This document shows, one piece after another, positions 27,037 to 36,751 of a stretch of 64,000 nt of DNA. Source of the DNA: CAZIVP01 sp964542915 (GTDB lineage Bacteria > Calditrichota > Calditrichia > Calditrichales > Calditrichaceae); assembly GCA_964542915.1 (NCBI GenBank), contig CAZIVP010000005.1, positions 186,001 through 250,000 of the forward strand, written 5' to 3'. Below the pieces are notes generated by a model that searched no databases, was not told the DNA's origin, and worked only from the letters and a program-made list of their open reading frames with translations. The first letter of the stretch is position 1; every line of letters starts with the position of its first letter. The translations under genes and the position numbers were made by a program.

Positions 27037-28275
27037 ATGTTACGATATGGATTTTTTTTACTAACAGCGGTAATCGTCCTCTTTATGGCTTGCGAAAAAC
27101 AAAGCGCAATTGCCCCGCCAGATGAATTGGATTTTGATAACCTATACGGTAAATATGTTGACACAACCTTCTCGGCGACGGCAGATACGTTCCTTGTGGA
27201 TTATCAAATCGATTCCCAGGGCGGCAATCGCTTATCTGTCGGTCGGGCTTATGGTTTTGATACAAAATTCCTTTTAAGATTTACCGATTTGCCTGAAACA
27301 GGCGTCTATATGGATTCCGTCCGATTGCGTATTTACCCTTCCGGGTATATTGTCGAATCGATGGGTGAAATGCATCTTGATATTATTGAGATGCAGGAAG
27401 ATTGGCCCGAATCGGCCAATGAAGAACCTTACTGGCACACATTTAAGGGTGGTCAGCTTCTTAAAACCATAGCCGTATCGCCAAGCGACAGTGGTATGAT
27501 AGAAGTATCTCTTGATACGGCTTTAGTCAATCAATGGCGCGGCGGTGATGACCAAAATTATGGCTTGTTGTTTCGAAGCCCGAACGCTTCTTTTGTTCAG
27601 GAATTTTATGCATCGGAATACGGTGATGGGACGAAAAATCCTCAATTAATTTATAGAACCATAAGCGATACGGTATTTGTAACCGATAGCACAACGATTG
27701 CAGAAGATGCAACTATATTTAATTATGACGGGACAAACGGAATTAATCTCTATGAATTTGCTAAAAGAAACAATCAATTACTCATCGGCAGCGGAATTGC
27801 GGCGCGAACATTACTACGGTTTGATCAGCTCGCTGGCCTGCCTAAAAATATCATAATCGAAAGCGCAAATCTTGAGATACCGGTTGATGACCGTCATATT
27901 GAAACGAACACATCTCCGAATCCGTTGGATAACCCTAATCAAAGGAATGATTATTTCCTTCGTATCGTCGAGGAAGCAAATGAAGATTTAAGCGAATACC
28001 AGATTGATTCTGCGTTTGTACAGCAATCGATTTACATCTATTCAATGGCTCAGATTGACAGTCAGTTGACCCTGTCCAGTTCCGCTGACCGGGAAGAATT
28101 GGGCAAAATCATGATACAGGATTATGTGGATGGTAATCAGGGAATCGAATGGTTTTACATACAATTTGCAGGCGAGGCAAATAATATCTCATTAAAACGT
28201 TTGTGGGATAAGAGCGCAAAACCGGCTAAACTCAGACTAAAATATTTCAAATTGGACAAATCCAGATACGAATAA
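27037..28275 (+). CDS. DNRLRE-like repeat lipoprotein
   Basis: A 412-residue lipoprotein: MLRYGFFLLTAVIVLFMAC ends in a lipobox Cys. The mature part has two similar beta-rich blocks, each with an L-L-R-F motif (FLLRFTDLPETG and TLLRFDQLAGLP) followed by a strand such as SVRLRIYP or SANLEIPV. That is the pattern of DNRLRE/TGF-propeptide-like surface domains. Function is unknown. It is followed eight bases later by an outer membrane barrel protein and then a TPR protein, which may work together. Confidence 0.65.
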   Translation: MLRYGFFLLTAVIVLFMACEKQSAIAPPDELDFDNLYGKYVDTTFSATADTFLVDYQIDSQGGNRLSVGRAYGFDTKFLLRFTDLPETGVYMDSVRLRIYPSGYIVESMGEMHLDIIEMQEDWPESANEEPYWHTFKGGQLLKTIAVSPSDSGMIEVSLDTALVNQWRGGDDQNYGLLFRSPNASFVQEFYASEYGDGTKNPQLIYRTISDTVFVTDSTTIAEDATIFNYDGTNGINLYEFAKRNNQLLIGSGIAARTLLRFDQLAGLPKNIIIESANLEIPVDDRHIETNTSPNPLDNPNQRNDYFLRIVEEANEDLSEYQIDSAFVQQSIYIYSMAQIDSQLTLSSSADREELGKIMIQDYVDGNQGIEWFYIQFAGEANNISLKRLWDKSAKPAKLRLKYFKLDKSRYE

Positions 28276-28283
28276 GGAATAGT

Positions 28284-29504
28284 ATGTTCTGGCGAAAATC
28301 GATATATTCAATAATGATCATACTTATGGTCGGCCAGATCGCTTTGGCCGGCGGAAGTATCTTTGGCATCAGTAAAAATACGGTAGGAATTTTAAATCAA
28401 CCCTATTCGGCTTCGGGATTGGCGCGATCATATGCCGGCGCCAGGTCCGACTCCTTGCAACTTAATTTTTTAAATTATGCTCTCTGGACCAACATAAGTC
28501 GCACAACTTATTCAGTGAGAGGCCATGCCGTTTTGGCCAACAGCAAAGATGGTCAGAACAATAATAACTTTCATCGCGATATGAATTTCCAGGGTGCTAT
28601 GCTGGCCTTTCCGATATTACCCAAAAAATTAATTGCAGGTGCGGGTATCCAACCATTTACATCGATCGATCAACGCATTGAAGGACAATTCTCGCAGAGC
28701 GATATCGAGCTCGATAAAAGTCTATATATAGCAGGCGGTTTAAACCGGATATTGCTTAATATGGCTTATCGCATTAAAAAAGATTTATCGTTAAGTGCGG
28801 GCTATGAATATACCTTCGGAGAGATCACCGATAAGTACCGTCTTCTTAATGCCGGTACCACCATATCGAACATCCAATTTAATTATGCCTATCGATTTTA
28901 CGGACACGGCGCCGTGTTGGCCGCGGCTTATAATTATAATGATAAATGGAATCTGGGTACCGTTTACAGGCATCCTGTTCATCTTGAAGGGCGATTAGAA
29001 GCGATTGACACCAATTCCGAATTTCTCGAAAATAAAGATACTAAGGCGGATTATACTCTTCCGGCCCAATATATTTTTGGCGCGGAATACCTTTTCAGTC
29101 GCCGCTGGGCGCTGGGAATGGATGTAATTTATCAGGATTGGGAAAATGGATTTCTGGTGAATAACCAGTCAAAAAAGGGATTTGCAAAGCATTACCGGGT
29201 CGGCGTAGGCGCGGAGCGCGCCACGAGTCCGAAAATTTTTACGGATTTGAAAGACAAGATGGAATACCGTTTTGGTTTATTTGCTGGAAACATTAATTAT
29301 AAGAGCGCGGGTAATTCCGTAAATGAATATGGCCTGTCGTTGGGTTTTTCGTTACCGATTAAGCGTTTCAGGTCACGTTTTGATTTTGCTACACGAATCG
29401 GCATAAGAGGCAGTACGGATGCCAACCAATATGAAGAAAATTTTGCTGAGATGAGTATAACCATAAGCGCCAATGAATTATGGTTTGTTAATATACAAGA
29501 TTAG
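28284..29504 (+). CDS. Outer membrane beta-barrel protein (PorV/FadL-like)
   Basis: A 406-residue protein with a signal peptide (MFWRKSIYSIMIILMVGQIALAG region) and alternating beta-strand sequence throughout, ending in a strand with terminal aromatic residues (ELWFVNIQD). Near the start, YSASGLARSYAGARSDSLQL resembles PorV/PorQ and OmpP1/FadL relatives. The substrate is not evident. It lies between the DNRLRE-like lipoprotein and a TPR protein, with gaps of 8 and 26 bases to its neighbours. Confidence 0.7.
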   Translation: MFWRKSIYSIMIILMVGQIALAGGSIFGISKNTVGILNQPYSASGLARSYAGARSDSLQLNFLNYALWTNISRTTYSVRGHAVLANSKDGQNNNNFHRDMNFQGAMLAFPILPKKLIAGAGIQPFTSIDQRIEGQFSQSDIELDKSLYIAGGLNRILLNMAYRIKKDLSLSAGYEYTFGEITDKYRLLNAGTTISNIQFNYAYRFYGHGAVLAAAYNYNDKWNLGTVYRHPVHLEGRLEAIDTNSEFLENKDTKADYTLPAQYIFGAEYLFSRRWALGMDVIYQDWENGFLVNNQSKKGFAKHYRVGVGAERATSPKIFTDLKDKMEYRFGLFAGNINYKSAGNSVNEYGLSLGFSLPIKRFRSRFDFATRIGIRGSTDANQYEENFAEMSITISANELWFVNIQD

Positions 29505-29530
29505 TCCCGTTGAACGTGGAGGATAGTATC

Positions 29531-30814
29531 ATGAAGGACGTCGCATCAAAATTATTGACAGCGGTACTTTTATTTATTCTTGCATCCGGCCTCAATAATG
29601 CACTGAAGGCTCAGATTGAAGATGATCAATTTCTGCAAGACTATATAGAAGAAGAGGAAGACCAGTGTGAACCAGAAAGTTTGCGCACCATTTATGATGA
29701 AAAGTACGAAGGTAATTTAAAAGAAGATATCCGATTAATTTACAATTTCGGTTACGAATACTTTAAAAATAAATCGTATAAAGAGGCGTTGCCTTACCTG
29801 TGGCAGGTGTTTATTAATGATTCCACCGACAGATATGCCCGGGCATCTGTGGGTAAAATCGCCGATATCTATTATTCTAACCAAAATGTGGACAGCACAT
29901 TAATTATTTGTTATCGGGGCTTGGACAGATTTCCGGATATGACTCGTCTGCATTACTATGCCGGGATTTTACAACGCACTCTGGGCAAATTTCGCTGCGC
30001 TATTCCTCATTATGAAGCGCTCGTAGAAAAGGATTCCGGCAATGTGAATTATTTGGAAATACTGTCGTTTCTTTATTTCAAAGACGACAATGAGGAGGCA
30101 GTGGACATACAAAAAAAAGTAGTCGGGTTAAAACCCGATAGCCCGGAAGCATCGCAAACATTGGCTCAATATTCGAACCATTTTTATGGTGAAGGCGCGG
30201 GACTAGAAGCGTTCGGCCAGGCGTGGCGCAATGATCCCGAAAATTTAGATATGGCAATGCAGTATGCTAAATCTGCCGTAAGATCGGGCGCCTCCCAAAA
30301 AGCGCTGGAACCCTTGAATAAAGTGATTGAACAGAGGCCTGATGAAAACGCATATGAAACACGCGCCAGGGCCTATGAAAATTTAGGAGAAAATTCCAAA
30401 GCCATTCAGGATTTAAAATCTATCATTGATATGGGTGAAAAGGATCCTGATATCATGTTAAAAATTGCCAATAATTATAAAATTCTTAAAAATTTTTCAA
30501 ACGCCAGATATTGGGTTCAGCAGGCTTTAAGTGCCAAGCCGGGTTACGGAAAGGCTCATATTGTGATGGGCGAAATTTATGAAGCAGCGGTATCCTATTG
30601 CCAGGAACAAACAAACGGCAAGAAAAAATTCCAACACAAATTGGTATACGAATTGGCCTGGAGAGAGTACGAGAAAGCGAAAAACGATCCTTCATATCGT
30701 TCTGATGCAAAAAAGAAACAAGGGTATGTGGAACCGCTGACGCCCAGCAAAGAAGATAAATTTATGCACCCGGGGGAGCAAATAAGTTTAGATTGCTATA
30801 GCTGGATTAAGTAG
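29531..30814 (+). CDS. Exported TPR-repeat protein
   Basis: A 427-residue protein with an N-terminal signal peptide (KLLTAVLLFILASGLNNALK) and an acidic stretch (DYIEEEEDQCE). At least eight tetratricopeptide-type repeats follow, for example KEALPYLWQVFINDSTDRYA and AIQDLKSIIDMGEKDP. The C-terminus lacks a barrel or lipobox. ATG 29531 is chosen because GTGGAGGA lies about nine bases upstream. It probably acts in the periplasm as a scaffold for the preceding outer membrane protein (inference). rpiB begins nine bases after its stop. Confidence 0.78.
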   Translation: MKDVASKLLTAVLLFILASGLNNALKAQIEDDQFLQDYIEEEEDQCEPESLRTIYDEKYEGNLKEDIRLIYNFGYEYFKNKSYKEALPYLWQVFINDSTDRYARASVGKIADIYYSNQNVDSTLIICYRGLDRFPDMTRLHYYAGILQRTLGKFRCAIPHYEALVEKDSGNVNYLEILSFLYFKDDNEEAVDIQKKVVGLKPDSPEASQTLAQYSNHFYGEGAGLEAFGQAWRNDPENLDMAMQYAKSAVRSGASQKALEPLNKVIEQRPDENAYETRARAYENLGENSKAIQDLKSIIDMGEKDPDIMLKIANNYKILKNFSNARYWVQQALSAKPGYGKAHIVMGEIYEAAVSYCQEQTNGKKKFQHKLVYELAWREYEKAKNDPSYRSDAKKKQGYVEPLTPSKEDKFMHPGEQISLDCYSWIK

Positions 30815-30823
30815 GAGGATGCA

Positions 30824-31264
30824 GTGAAACTGGCCATCGGATCGGATCATGCCGGTTATTTGCTAAAAGAACGTATAAAAGCTTATCTGACAGAAAAAGA
30901 ACTGGGCTATAAAGATTACGGCACTTTTAAAATGGATTCCTGCGATTACCCGGAATTTGCATATAAAGTAAGCCAGGCGGTTACACAGGGCGAATCCGAT
31001 CTTGGCATTTTAATATGCGGCACGGGCATCGGTATGTCAATTACGGCTAATAAAATTAAAGGCATTCGAGCGGCAGTGGTTTACAATGAAAAAATGGCAC
31101 AGCTCAGCCGCCTGCATAACGATGCCAATGTGTTATGTCTCGGTGGTCGTTTAATTGAGGAAGATCAGGCGCTGAAAATTTTACAGGTTTGGCTTAATAC
31201 CTCGTTCGAAGGCGGGAGACATCAAAATCGGATTAACTTAATATCTAAATTAACCGGCTTATAA
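30824..31264 (+). CDS. rpiB: Ribose-5-phosphate isomerase B
   Basis: A 146-residue enzyme interconverting ribulose-5-phosphate and ribose-5-phosphate. It has the RpiB/LacA pattern: IGSDHAGYLLKERIKAYL at the N-terminus, DYGTF..SCDYPEFA, and the active-site Cys in GILICGTGIGMSITANKI, then NDANVLCLGGRLI. An AGGAGG-type site precedes the GTG/ATG region, and the chosen start at 30824 gives the normal N-terminus (VKLAIGSDH). glyA follows after 12 bases. Confidence 0.95.
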   Translation: MKLAIGSDHAGYLLKERIKAYLTEKELGYKDYGTFKMDSCDYPEFAYKVSQAVTQGESDLGILICGTGIGMSITANKIKGIRAAVVYNEKMAQLSRLHNDANVLCLGGRLIEEDQALKILQVWLNTSFEGGRHQNRINLISKLTGL

Positions 31265-31276
31265 CGGGAGATTGGT

Positions 31277-32572
31277 ATGTTAGAACAACTGAAGAAGAGC
31301 GATCCGGAAATTTTAGACGCTATTAAAAAAGAGCGTGGCCGGCAAAATAATACGTTGGAATTGATTGCATCAGAGAATTTTGTATCACAACCGGTCCTTG
31401 AAGCGGCCGGTTCGGTAATGACCAACAAATATGCCGAAGGATATCCAGGCAAACGGTATTACGGCGGCTGTGAATATGTGGATATAGCCGAGGATCTTGC
31501 GCGCGATCGGGCGCGTGCATTGTTCCGGTGTGAATACGTAAACGTACAGCCGCATTCAGGCTCTCAGGCCAATATGGCGGTGTATTTTACCTATTTAAAA
31601 AATGGCGATACCATCCTCGGCATGGATTTAGCCCATGGCGGACATTTAACCCATGGTTCTCCTGTAAACTTCTCAGGAAAAATGTTTAATTTTGTCTCGT
31701 ACGGCGTTACTAAAGAAACCGGCCGTATCGACATGGATCAGGTTGCTAAAGCCGCCCGCGAACATAAACCCAAAATGATTGTGGTTGGAGGCAGCGCGTA
31801 TTCAAGATTTTATGAATTTGAAAAGTTCCGCGAAATTGCGGATGAAGTAGGCGCTATTTTATTTGCCGATGTTGCCCATCCGGCAGGATTGATCGCTGCC
31901 GGTATCCATCCAAGCCCCATCCCCCATTGCCATGTTGTTTCATCTACAACACATAAAACCTTACGCGGACCACGCGGTGGTATGATTATGATGGGAAAGG
32001 ATTATCAGAATACAATGGGCATTGTGGCGCCGAAGTCGGGACGTGTCAAGATGATGTCAGAGATAATCGATAGCAATGTTATGCCAGGTATTCAGGGCGG
32101 ACCATTGATGCATATTATCGCAGCCAAGGCCGTGGCATTTAAAGAAGCGTTACTACCGTCGTTTAAAACATATGCACAACAGATTGTCAACAATGCCAAG
32201 ACGCTGGCAAATGAGCTTATCGAACACGGTTATGATGTTGTTTCGGGCGGGACGGACAACCACGTTTTCCTGGTCGATTTGACTAAAAAAGAAATAACAG
32301 GCAAGGCGGCTGAAAATGCCTTGCATGAGGCTGGTATTACAGTTAATAAAAATATGGTACCTTTTGATACCCGCAGCCCTTTTGTAACAAGCGGCATTCG
32401 TCTCGGAACGGCTGCTTTAACCACAAAGGGTATGAAAGAGGAAGAAATGCGTACAATCGCCGGATTTATCGATCATGCACTTTCAAACGTTGACAATAAC
32501 GAAAATGTGAAATCGGTTAAAATGCAAGTGGAAGAGCTCAACAAAAATTTTCAATTTTATCCAGACATGTAA
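31277..32572 (+). CDS. glyA: Serine hydroxymethyltransferase
   Basis: A 431-residue PLP enzyme that converts serine and tetrahydrofolate to glycine and methylene-THF. Family blocks: NNTLELIASENFVSQPVLEA, YAEGYPGKRYYGGCEYVD, LAHGGHLTHGSPVN, and the PLP-lysine site VSSTTHKTLRGPRGG. Length is normal. It is tightly linked to rpiB upstream. The C-terminus is complete. Confidence 0.97.
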   Translation: MLEQLKKSDPEILDAIKKERGRQNNTLELIASENFVSQPVLEAAGSVMTNKYAEGYPGKRYYGGCEYVDIAEDLARDRARALFRCEYVNVQPHSGSQANMAVYFTYLKNGDTILGMDLAHGGHLTHGSPVNFSGKMFNFVSYGVTKETGRIDMDQVAKAAREHKPKMIVVGGSAYSRFYEFEKFREIADEVGAILFADVAHPAGLIAAGIHPSPIPHCHVVSSTTHKTLRGPRGGMIMMGKDYQNTMGIVAPKSGRVKMMSEIIDSNVMPGIQGGPLMHIIAAKAVAFKEALLPSFKTYAQQIVNNAKTLANELIEHGYDVVSGGTDNHVFLVDLTKKEITGKAAENALHEAGITVNKNMVPFDTRSPFVTSGIRLGTAALTTKGMKEEEMRTIAGFIDHALSNVDNNENVKSVKMQVEELNKNFQFYPDM

Positions 32573-32615
32573 CCTATCTTAAAGAGCAGGCGAGTGCCAG
32601 GGTTCTTTTGTTAAT

Positions 32616-33353
32616 ATGAAAAGAAAGCCCGTTCAGGAAATGGAAATGCCTTTTTTAGATCATCTCGAGGAGTTGAGATGGCGTTTTATAAAGGCTTTAG
32701 TATCGGTATTTATTTTTACCGTCGTTGTATTCATTTTTTCCGATTATCTTTTGAACTTATTTCTCTATTCCACACGCAATTTACGTTATGATATCAATTT
32801 ACAGGTACTCAAGGTTCAAACCATATTCATCATTAAACTTGAGATAGCGTTAATATTTGGGATCGTATTCAGCTTACCATATATTTTTTATCAAATTTGG
32901 GCGTTTGTAGCTCCAGGATTGCTTGAAAATGAGCGATACTACGTTTTGCCGGTTATCTTTTTTGCAACGCTCAGTTTTTTGGTAGGGGCCGCATTTGCTT
33001 ATTTTGTTATCGTGCCGTTTGCCTTGGATTTTTTCCTGAGCCTTGCACCTGAAAGCGTCACCAATAATATTGCCATCGATTTTTTCTTTGGATTCATCGT
33101 TCGTATTGTCGTGGTCTTTGGGGTGGTATTCGAACTGCCCGTAATCAGTTTGCTTTTAACAAAATTAGGGATATTAACTCCACAATTTTTAAGAAAATAC
33201 CGAAAATATGCCATAATAACTATTTTCATCGGAGCGGCGATATTAACCCCTCCCGATCCTACTACTCAGATCATGTTAGGCATTCCTTTGATCTTATTGT
33301 ATGAATTTACCATCTGGGTAAGTTACCTGCTTTATAGCAAGAAAAGCGCTTAA
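32616..33353 (+). CDS. tatC: Sec-independent protein translocase TatC
   Basis: A 245-residue polytopic inner-membrane protein, the receptor for twin-arginine signal peptides. The N-terminus PFLDHLEELRWRFIKALVS is diagnostic. About six membrane helices follow, and FELPVISLLLTKLGI and AAILTPPDPTTQIMLGIPL are conserved. The last helix and loop are as expected. No tatA/tatB gene lies beside it, so those components must be elsewhere. It is 43 bases after glyA. Confidence 0.95.
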   Translation: MKRKPVQEMEMPFLDHLEELRWRFIKALVSVFIFTVVVFIFSDYLLNLFLYSTRNLRYDINLQVLKVQTIFIIKLEIALIFGIVFSLPYIFYQIWAFVAPGLLENERYYVLPVIFFATLSFLVGAAFAYFVIVPFALDFFLSLAPESVTNNIAIDFFFGFIVRIVVVFGVVFELPVISLLLTKLGILTPQFLRKYRKYAIITIFIGAAILTPPDPTTQIMLGIPLILLYEFTIWVSYLLYSKKSA

Positions 33354-33440
33354 TACTTTTTAAGATTTGATTCCAACTTTAACTGTATGTAAATTTTCAG
33401 CTTGTTTGAAAATGAAGTGATTAATAATATTAAAATTTAA

Positions 33441-34418
33441 ATGAAAATCACTCTTAAAGATATTAAAAAACCGTTTATACCAGAGTGGCAGGAATATCAA
33501 AAAACATTTAAAGTCATAATGGCTTCGGATGTCCGTCTGATTGATACCATTGTCAAGTATATTGTAAAGCACAGAGGCAAAGGTTTGCGGCCGCTTCTGG
33601 CGATTATGACGGCGAAATTGGTCGGGACCCCGAATCAAAACACTTATATCGTCGCTTCCATTGTAGAATTGTTGCACACGGCTTCGCTTATTCACGATGA
33701 TGTTGTCGACGAAGCCAATATCCGCCGAAGATTTCCTTCCATCAATTCCATATGGAAAAACAAAGTATCGGTTTTAATGGGCGATTACCTTCTGTCTAAA
33801 TGCTTGATCGGTGCGACCAAAACTAATGAGTTAAAGGTAATGCAGATCCTTGCGGATGCATCCAAACGTTTGAGCAAAGGGGAATTAAAGCAGATTGAAA
33901 AATCGAGAAAACTAAAGATCAGTGAAGATCATTATTTTGATATTATATCGAATAAAACCGCTGCGCTCATCAGTGCAGCCGCGGAGTTGGGGGCCTACAC
34001 TTCAAGCGATAAGGAGGAAGACCATCGGCAAATGCAGTTATTCGGAGAATATTTGGGCATTGCCTTTCAAATAAAAGATGATCTTTTGGATTATTACGGC
34101 AAGGAAGGGGTCATCGGAAAACCCGTCGGTAACGATTTTAAGGATAAAAAAATCACATTACCGATGATCCATGCCTTTAAAAAAGCGGATAGCAAAGAAA
34201 TACGTAAAATAAAACGTCTTATCAAAAGGGGCGCCAATTCAAGAGATATCCGTTCGATTATTAAATTCGTGGAAGAGAAGGGCGGGATATCCTATGCCGT
34301 CAATAAAAAATTAGAATACTCCACCAAAGCAAAAGTTATTTTAGATCGATATCCACCGAGTGAATTCCAAATGGCCTTAAAACGCTTTGTGGATTATACA
34401 ATCGAACGCACCAGCTAA
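33441..34418 (+). CDS. Polyprenyl diphosphate synthase
   Basis: A 325-residue trans-isoprenyl diphosphate synthase of the IspB/octaprenyl type that makes long isoprenoid chains for quinones or carriers. The first aspartate-rich motif is SLIHDDVVDEANIRR and the second is QIKDDLLDYYGKEGVIGKPV. GKGLRPLLAIMTAKL is the N-terminal substrate region. Product chain length cannot be set from sequence by eye. It lies just seven bases before the glycosyltransferase start. Confidence 0.92.
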   Translation: MKITLKDIKKPFIPEWQEYQKTFKVIMASDVRLIDTIVKYIVKHRGKGLRPLLAIMTAKLVGTPNQNTYIVASIVELLHTASLIHDDVVDEANIRRRFPSINSIWKNKVSVLMGDYLLSKCLIGATKTNELKVMQILADASKRLSKGELKQIEKSRKLKISEDHYFDIISNKTAALISAAAELGAYTSSDKEEDHRQMQLFGEYLGIAFQIKDDLLDYYGKEGVIGKPVGNDFKDKKITLPMIHAFKKADSKEIRKIKRLIKRGANSRDIRSIIKFVEEKGGISYAVNKKLEYSTKAKVILDRYPPSEFQMALKRFVDYTIERTS

Positions 34419-34425
34419 GAGCGTT

Positions 34426-35478
34426 ATGGAAAAAGGCCAACCTAAAATTTTAATTATCCGGCTCAGTTCAATCGGCGATGTTCTTCTTACCACGTCATTC
34501 ATACGGCAGGTACGTACGACTTATCCGAATGCTCAAATTGATTTTGTCGTAAAAAAGGCTTATATCGATCTGGTAAGATACAATCCGCATTTAAATAATA
34601 TTTTTACGATTGAACAAGATATGGGCACAAAAGCCCTTATGCAGTTTTCAAAATTATTTAAGAAAAATCGATATCAATATGTGTTTGATTTACATAACAA
34701 CATACGAAGCCGATTATTGACCTCTCATTTAAATACAAAAAGCATAAATCGCATTCAGAAAAACAAATTAAAACGTGCTTTGCTGGTCTATTTTAAAATC
34801 AATCGATATAACGAAATCCTTACCATTCCACAACGGTATGCAAATGTCGGTAAAGAAGCGGGTATTGCGCATGACGGGTTGGGGCTTGAATTATATTGGA
34901 AAAATAAACACGAAAAAGAAATCAAAGCCAGGTTAAAGAAACAAAATATAAAACCCGGTTTTTTTGTGGTGGCGCCCGGTGCGGGCTACTATACAAAACG
35001 ATGGCCACTTGAATATTTTGAACAATTATGCCGGCATCTTTTGCGTGAAAATGAAACCGGTGATATTATTGTTGTCGGCAATAAGGATGATCGAAAGCGT
35101 TGGTCAAAGTTGCCGACGAACGATCGTATCCATAACTGGGCAGGGGGGCTTGGCCTTTTAGAAACGGCGGCAATTATAAATAAAAGCGACCTCATTGTTT
35201 CAAATGATTCGGGCGTTATGCATATGGCGCAGGCGACGCAAAAGCCGTTGATTGCGATCTTCGGTTCTACGGTGAGGGAGCTCGGTTTTTTCCCTGAGAG
35301 CTTGCATGCAACGGTTGTGGAAAATGAATACTTACGTTGCCGCCCCTGTTCACATGTAGGGCGCAGACAATGCCCTTTGGTGCATTTTAAATGTATGAAG
35401 GATATCAGTCCCGAACGCGTGTTCAATAAGATCATATCGATGAGTGAAATCATACATTATGACGACACGGATAATTAG
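34426..35478 (+). CDS. Glycosyltransferase family 9 (heptosyltransferase-like)
   Basis: A 350-residue GT9 protein, the family of LPS heptosyltransferases that transfer heptose from ADP-heptose to the inner core. N-terminal ILIIRLSSIGDVLLTTSFIR and C-terminal VVAPGAGYYTKRWPLEYF, SDLIVSNDSGVMHMAQATQK, and ..PLIAIFGSTVRELGFFP are typical. ATG 34426 follows the upstream stop by seven bases. Its 3' end overlaps waaA by 20 bases, linking it to LPS core assembly. The acceptor is not known. Confidence 0.87.
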   Translation: MEKGQPKILIIRLSSIGDVLLTTSFIRQVRTTYPNAQIDFVVKKAYIDLVRYNPHLNNIFTIEQDMGTKALMQFSKLFKKNRYQYVFDLHNNIRSRLLTSHLNTKSINRIQKNKLKRALLVYFKINRYNEILTIPQRYANVGKEAGIAHDGLGLELYWKNKHEKEIKARLKKQNIKPGFFVVAPGAGYYTKRWPLEYFEQLCRHLLRENETGDIIVVGNKDDRKRWSKLPTNDRIHNWAGGLGLLETAAIINKSDLIVSNDSGVMHMAQATQKPLIAIFGSTVRELGFFPESLHATVVENEYLRCRPCSHVGRRQCPLVHFKCMKDISPERVFNKIISMSEIIHYDDTDN

Positions 35479-36751
35479 AGGCATTTATTCGTTTATAATA
35501 ATGCCATTGTTGTTTATAGCAACGCATTTCTGGGCGTTGTTTAACAGACGAGTTAGGGGGGCACTGGCCGAACGATACCGTATCTTTAAAAAATTAGATG
35601 CATTTCTTCAGGATTCAAATGTTCAAAATCAAGTTCGAATAATCGTGCATACCGCATCAATGGGTGAATTTGAACATATTAAACCATTGATAGCCAAACT
35701 TGCATCATTTAAAAATGTGTCCGTCCTGGTTACTTTTTTTTCGCCTTCGGGCTATGAATATGTTAGGCATCATGAAGGGGTCGATCTGATCACGTATCTT
35801 CCATTTGATTTCAAATTTGTCTGGCGCAGGTTCTATAACAGAATTAAGCCTGCGCTGGTTATTATATCAAAACATGATGCCTGGCCCAATCAGGTATGGA
35901 CGGCCAATCGGCTTTCCATTCCCGTTTACATGGTTAATGCTTCTCTGCATGAGGGTTCATCACGCACAAATAGGATGGTTCGAGCTTTATTTAATGAATT
36001 ATATAAATCGATCCACACCATATTTACGATCAGCCAATCGGATGAAGAGGCTTTTAAGTTATCTTTTCCGATGGTGGGTACAAAACTCATGGGCGATACC
36101 AAATTTGATCAGGTATTAATAAGAAAAGAAAAAACGAAAGATCAGCATACAATTAACCGAACATGGCTCGATCAATCAATGGTGATATTGTTGGGAAGTA
36201 TCTGGCATGAAGATGGGCAGCAGATTTTTCCGGCGCTTATGCGTATCCTTTCTGAAAAGGAAAGTTTAAAGATTATTGTGGTTCCGCATCAACCGGAGCA
36301 AAACTTTGTAAATGAAATAATGGATGTATTCGGGAGATACGAACCCTGTACTATAGACAGAATAGAGAGGAAACCGGAATCCAGAGTACTCGTTATTGAC
36401 CGGGTCGGTATCCTTGCGGATCTTTATAAATACGCCGACGTGGCTTATGTGGGTGGTAGTTTCAAGCAAGGCATTCACAACGTTATGGAACCGGCGGTCT
36501 ATAACATTCCGGTCTTATTTGGGCCCGTTCATTCCAATTCGTTTGAGGCTATCCGGCTGTTAGATGCCGGCGGAGCTCGTCTTGTAACAAACAGTGAGAC
36601 GACCTATTCGACTGTTTTAGATCTATTGGAAAATGAAGCGAAGCGAAAAAAAGTGGGCGAAAATGCAGGGCATTTTGCATTCAAGAATACCGGAGCGACA
36701 GAACGGATTTTAACAGTCCTTAGAGAGAATCATAAGGGATTATTCATTTAG
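35459..36751 (+). CDS. waaA: 3-deoxy-D-manno-octulosonic acid transferase
   Basis: A 430-residue membrane-anchored GT30 enzyme that adds Kdo to lipid A precursor. The N-terminal hydrophobic anchor is followed by HTASMGEFEHIKPLI, where Glu is the proposed general base. LGSIWHEDGQ lies in the second half, and DVAYVGGSFKQGIHNVMEPA is the donor-binding block. ATG 35459 lies within the end of the GT9 gene. Its stop overlaps the tail of the convergent membrane-protein gene by 12 bases. Confidence 0.92.
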   Translation: MTTRIIRGIYSFIIMPLLFIATHFWALFNRRVRGALAERYRIFKKLDAFLQDSNVQNQVRIIVHTASMGEFEHIKPLIAKLASFKNVSVLVTFFSPSGYEYVRHHEGVDLITYLPFDFKFVWRRFYNRIKPALVIISKHDAWPNQVWTANRLSIPVYMVNASLHEGSSRTNRMVRALFNELYKSIHTIFTISQSDEEAFKLSFPMVGTKLMGDTKFDQVLIRKEKTKDQHTINRTWLDQSMVILLGSIWHEDGQQIFPALMRILSEKESLKIIVVPHQPEQNFVNEIMDVFGRYEPCTIDRIERKPESRVLVIDRVGILADLYKYADVAYVGGSFKQGIHNVMEPAVYNIPVLFGPVHSNSFEAIRLLDAGGARLVTNSETTYSTVLDLLENEAKRKKVGENAGHFAFKNTGATERILTVLRENHKGLFI

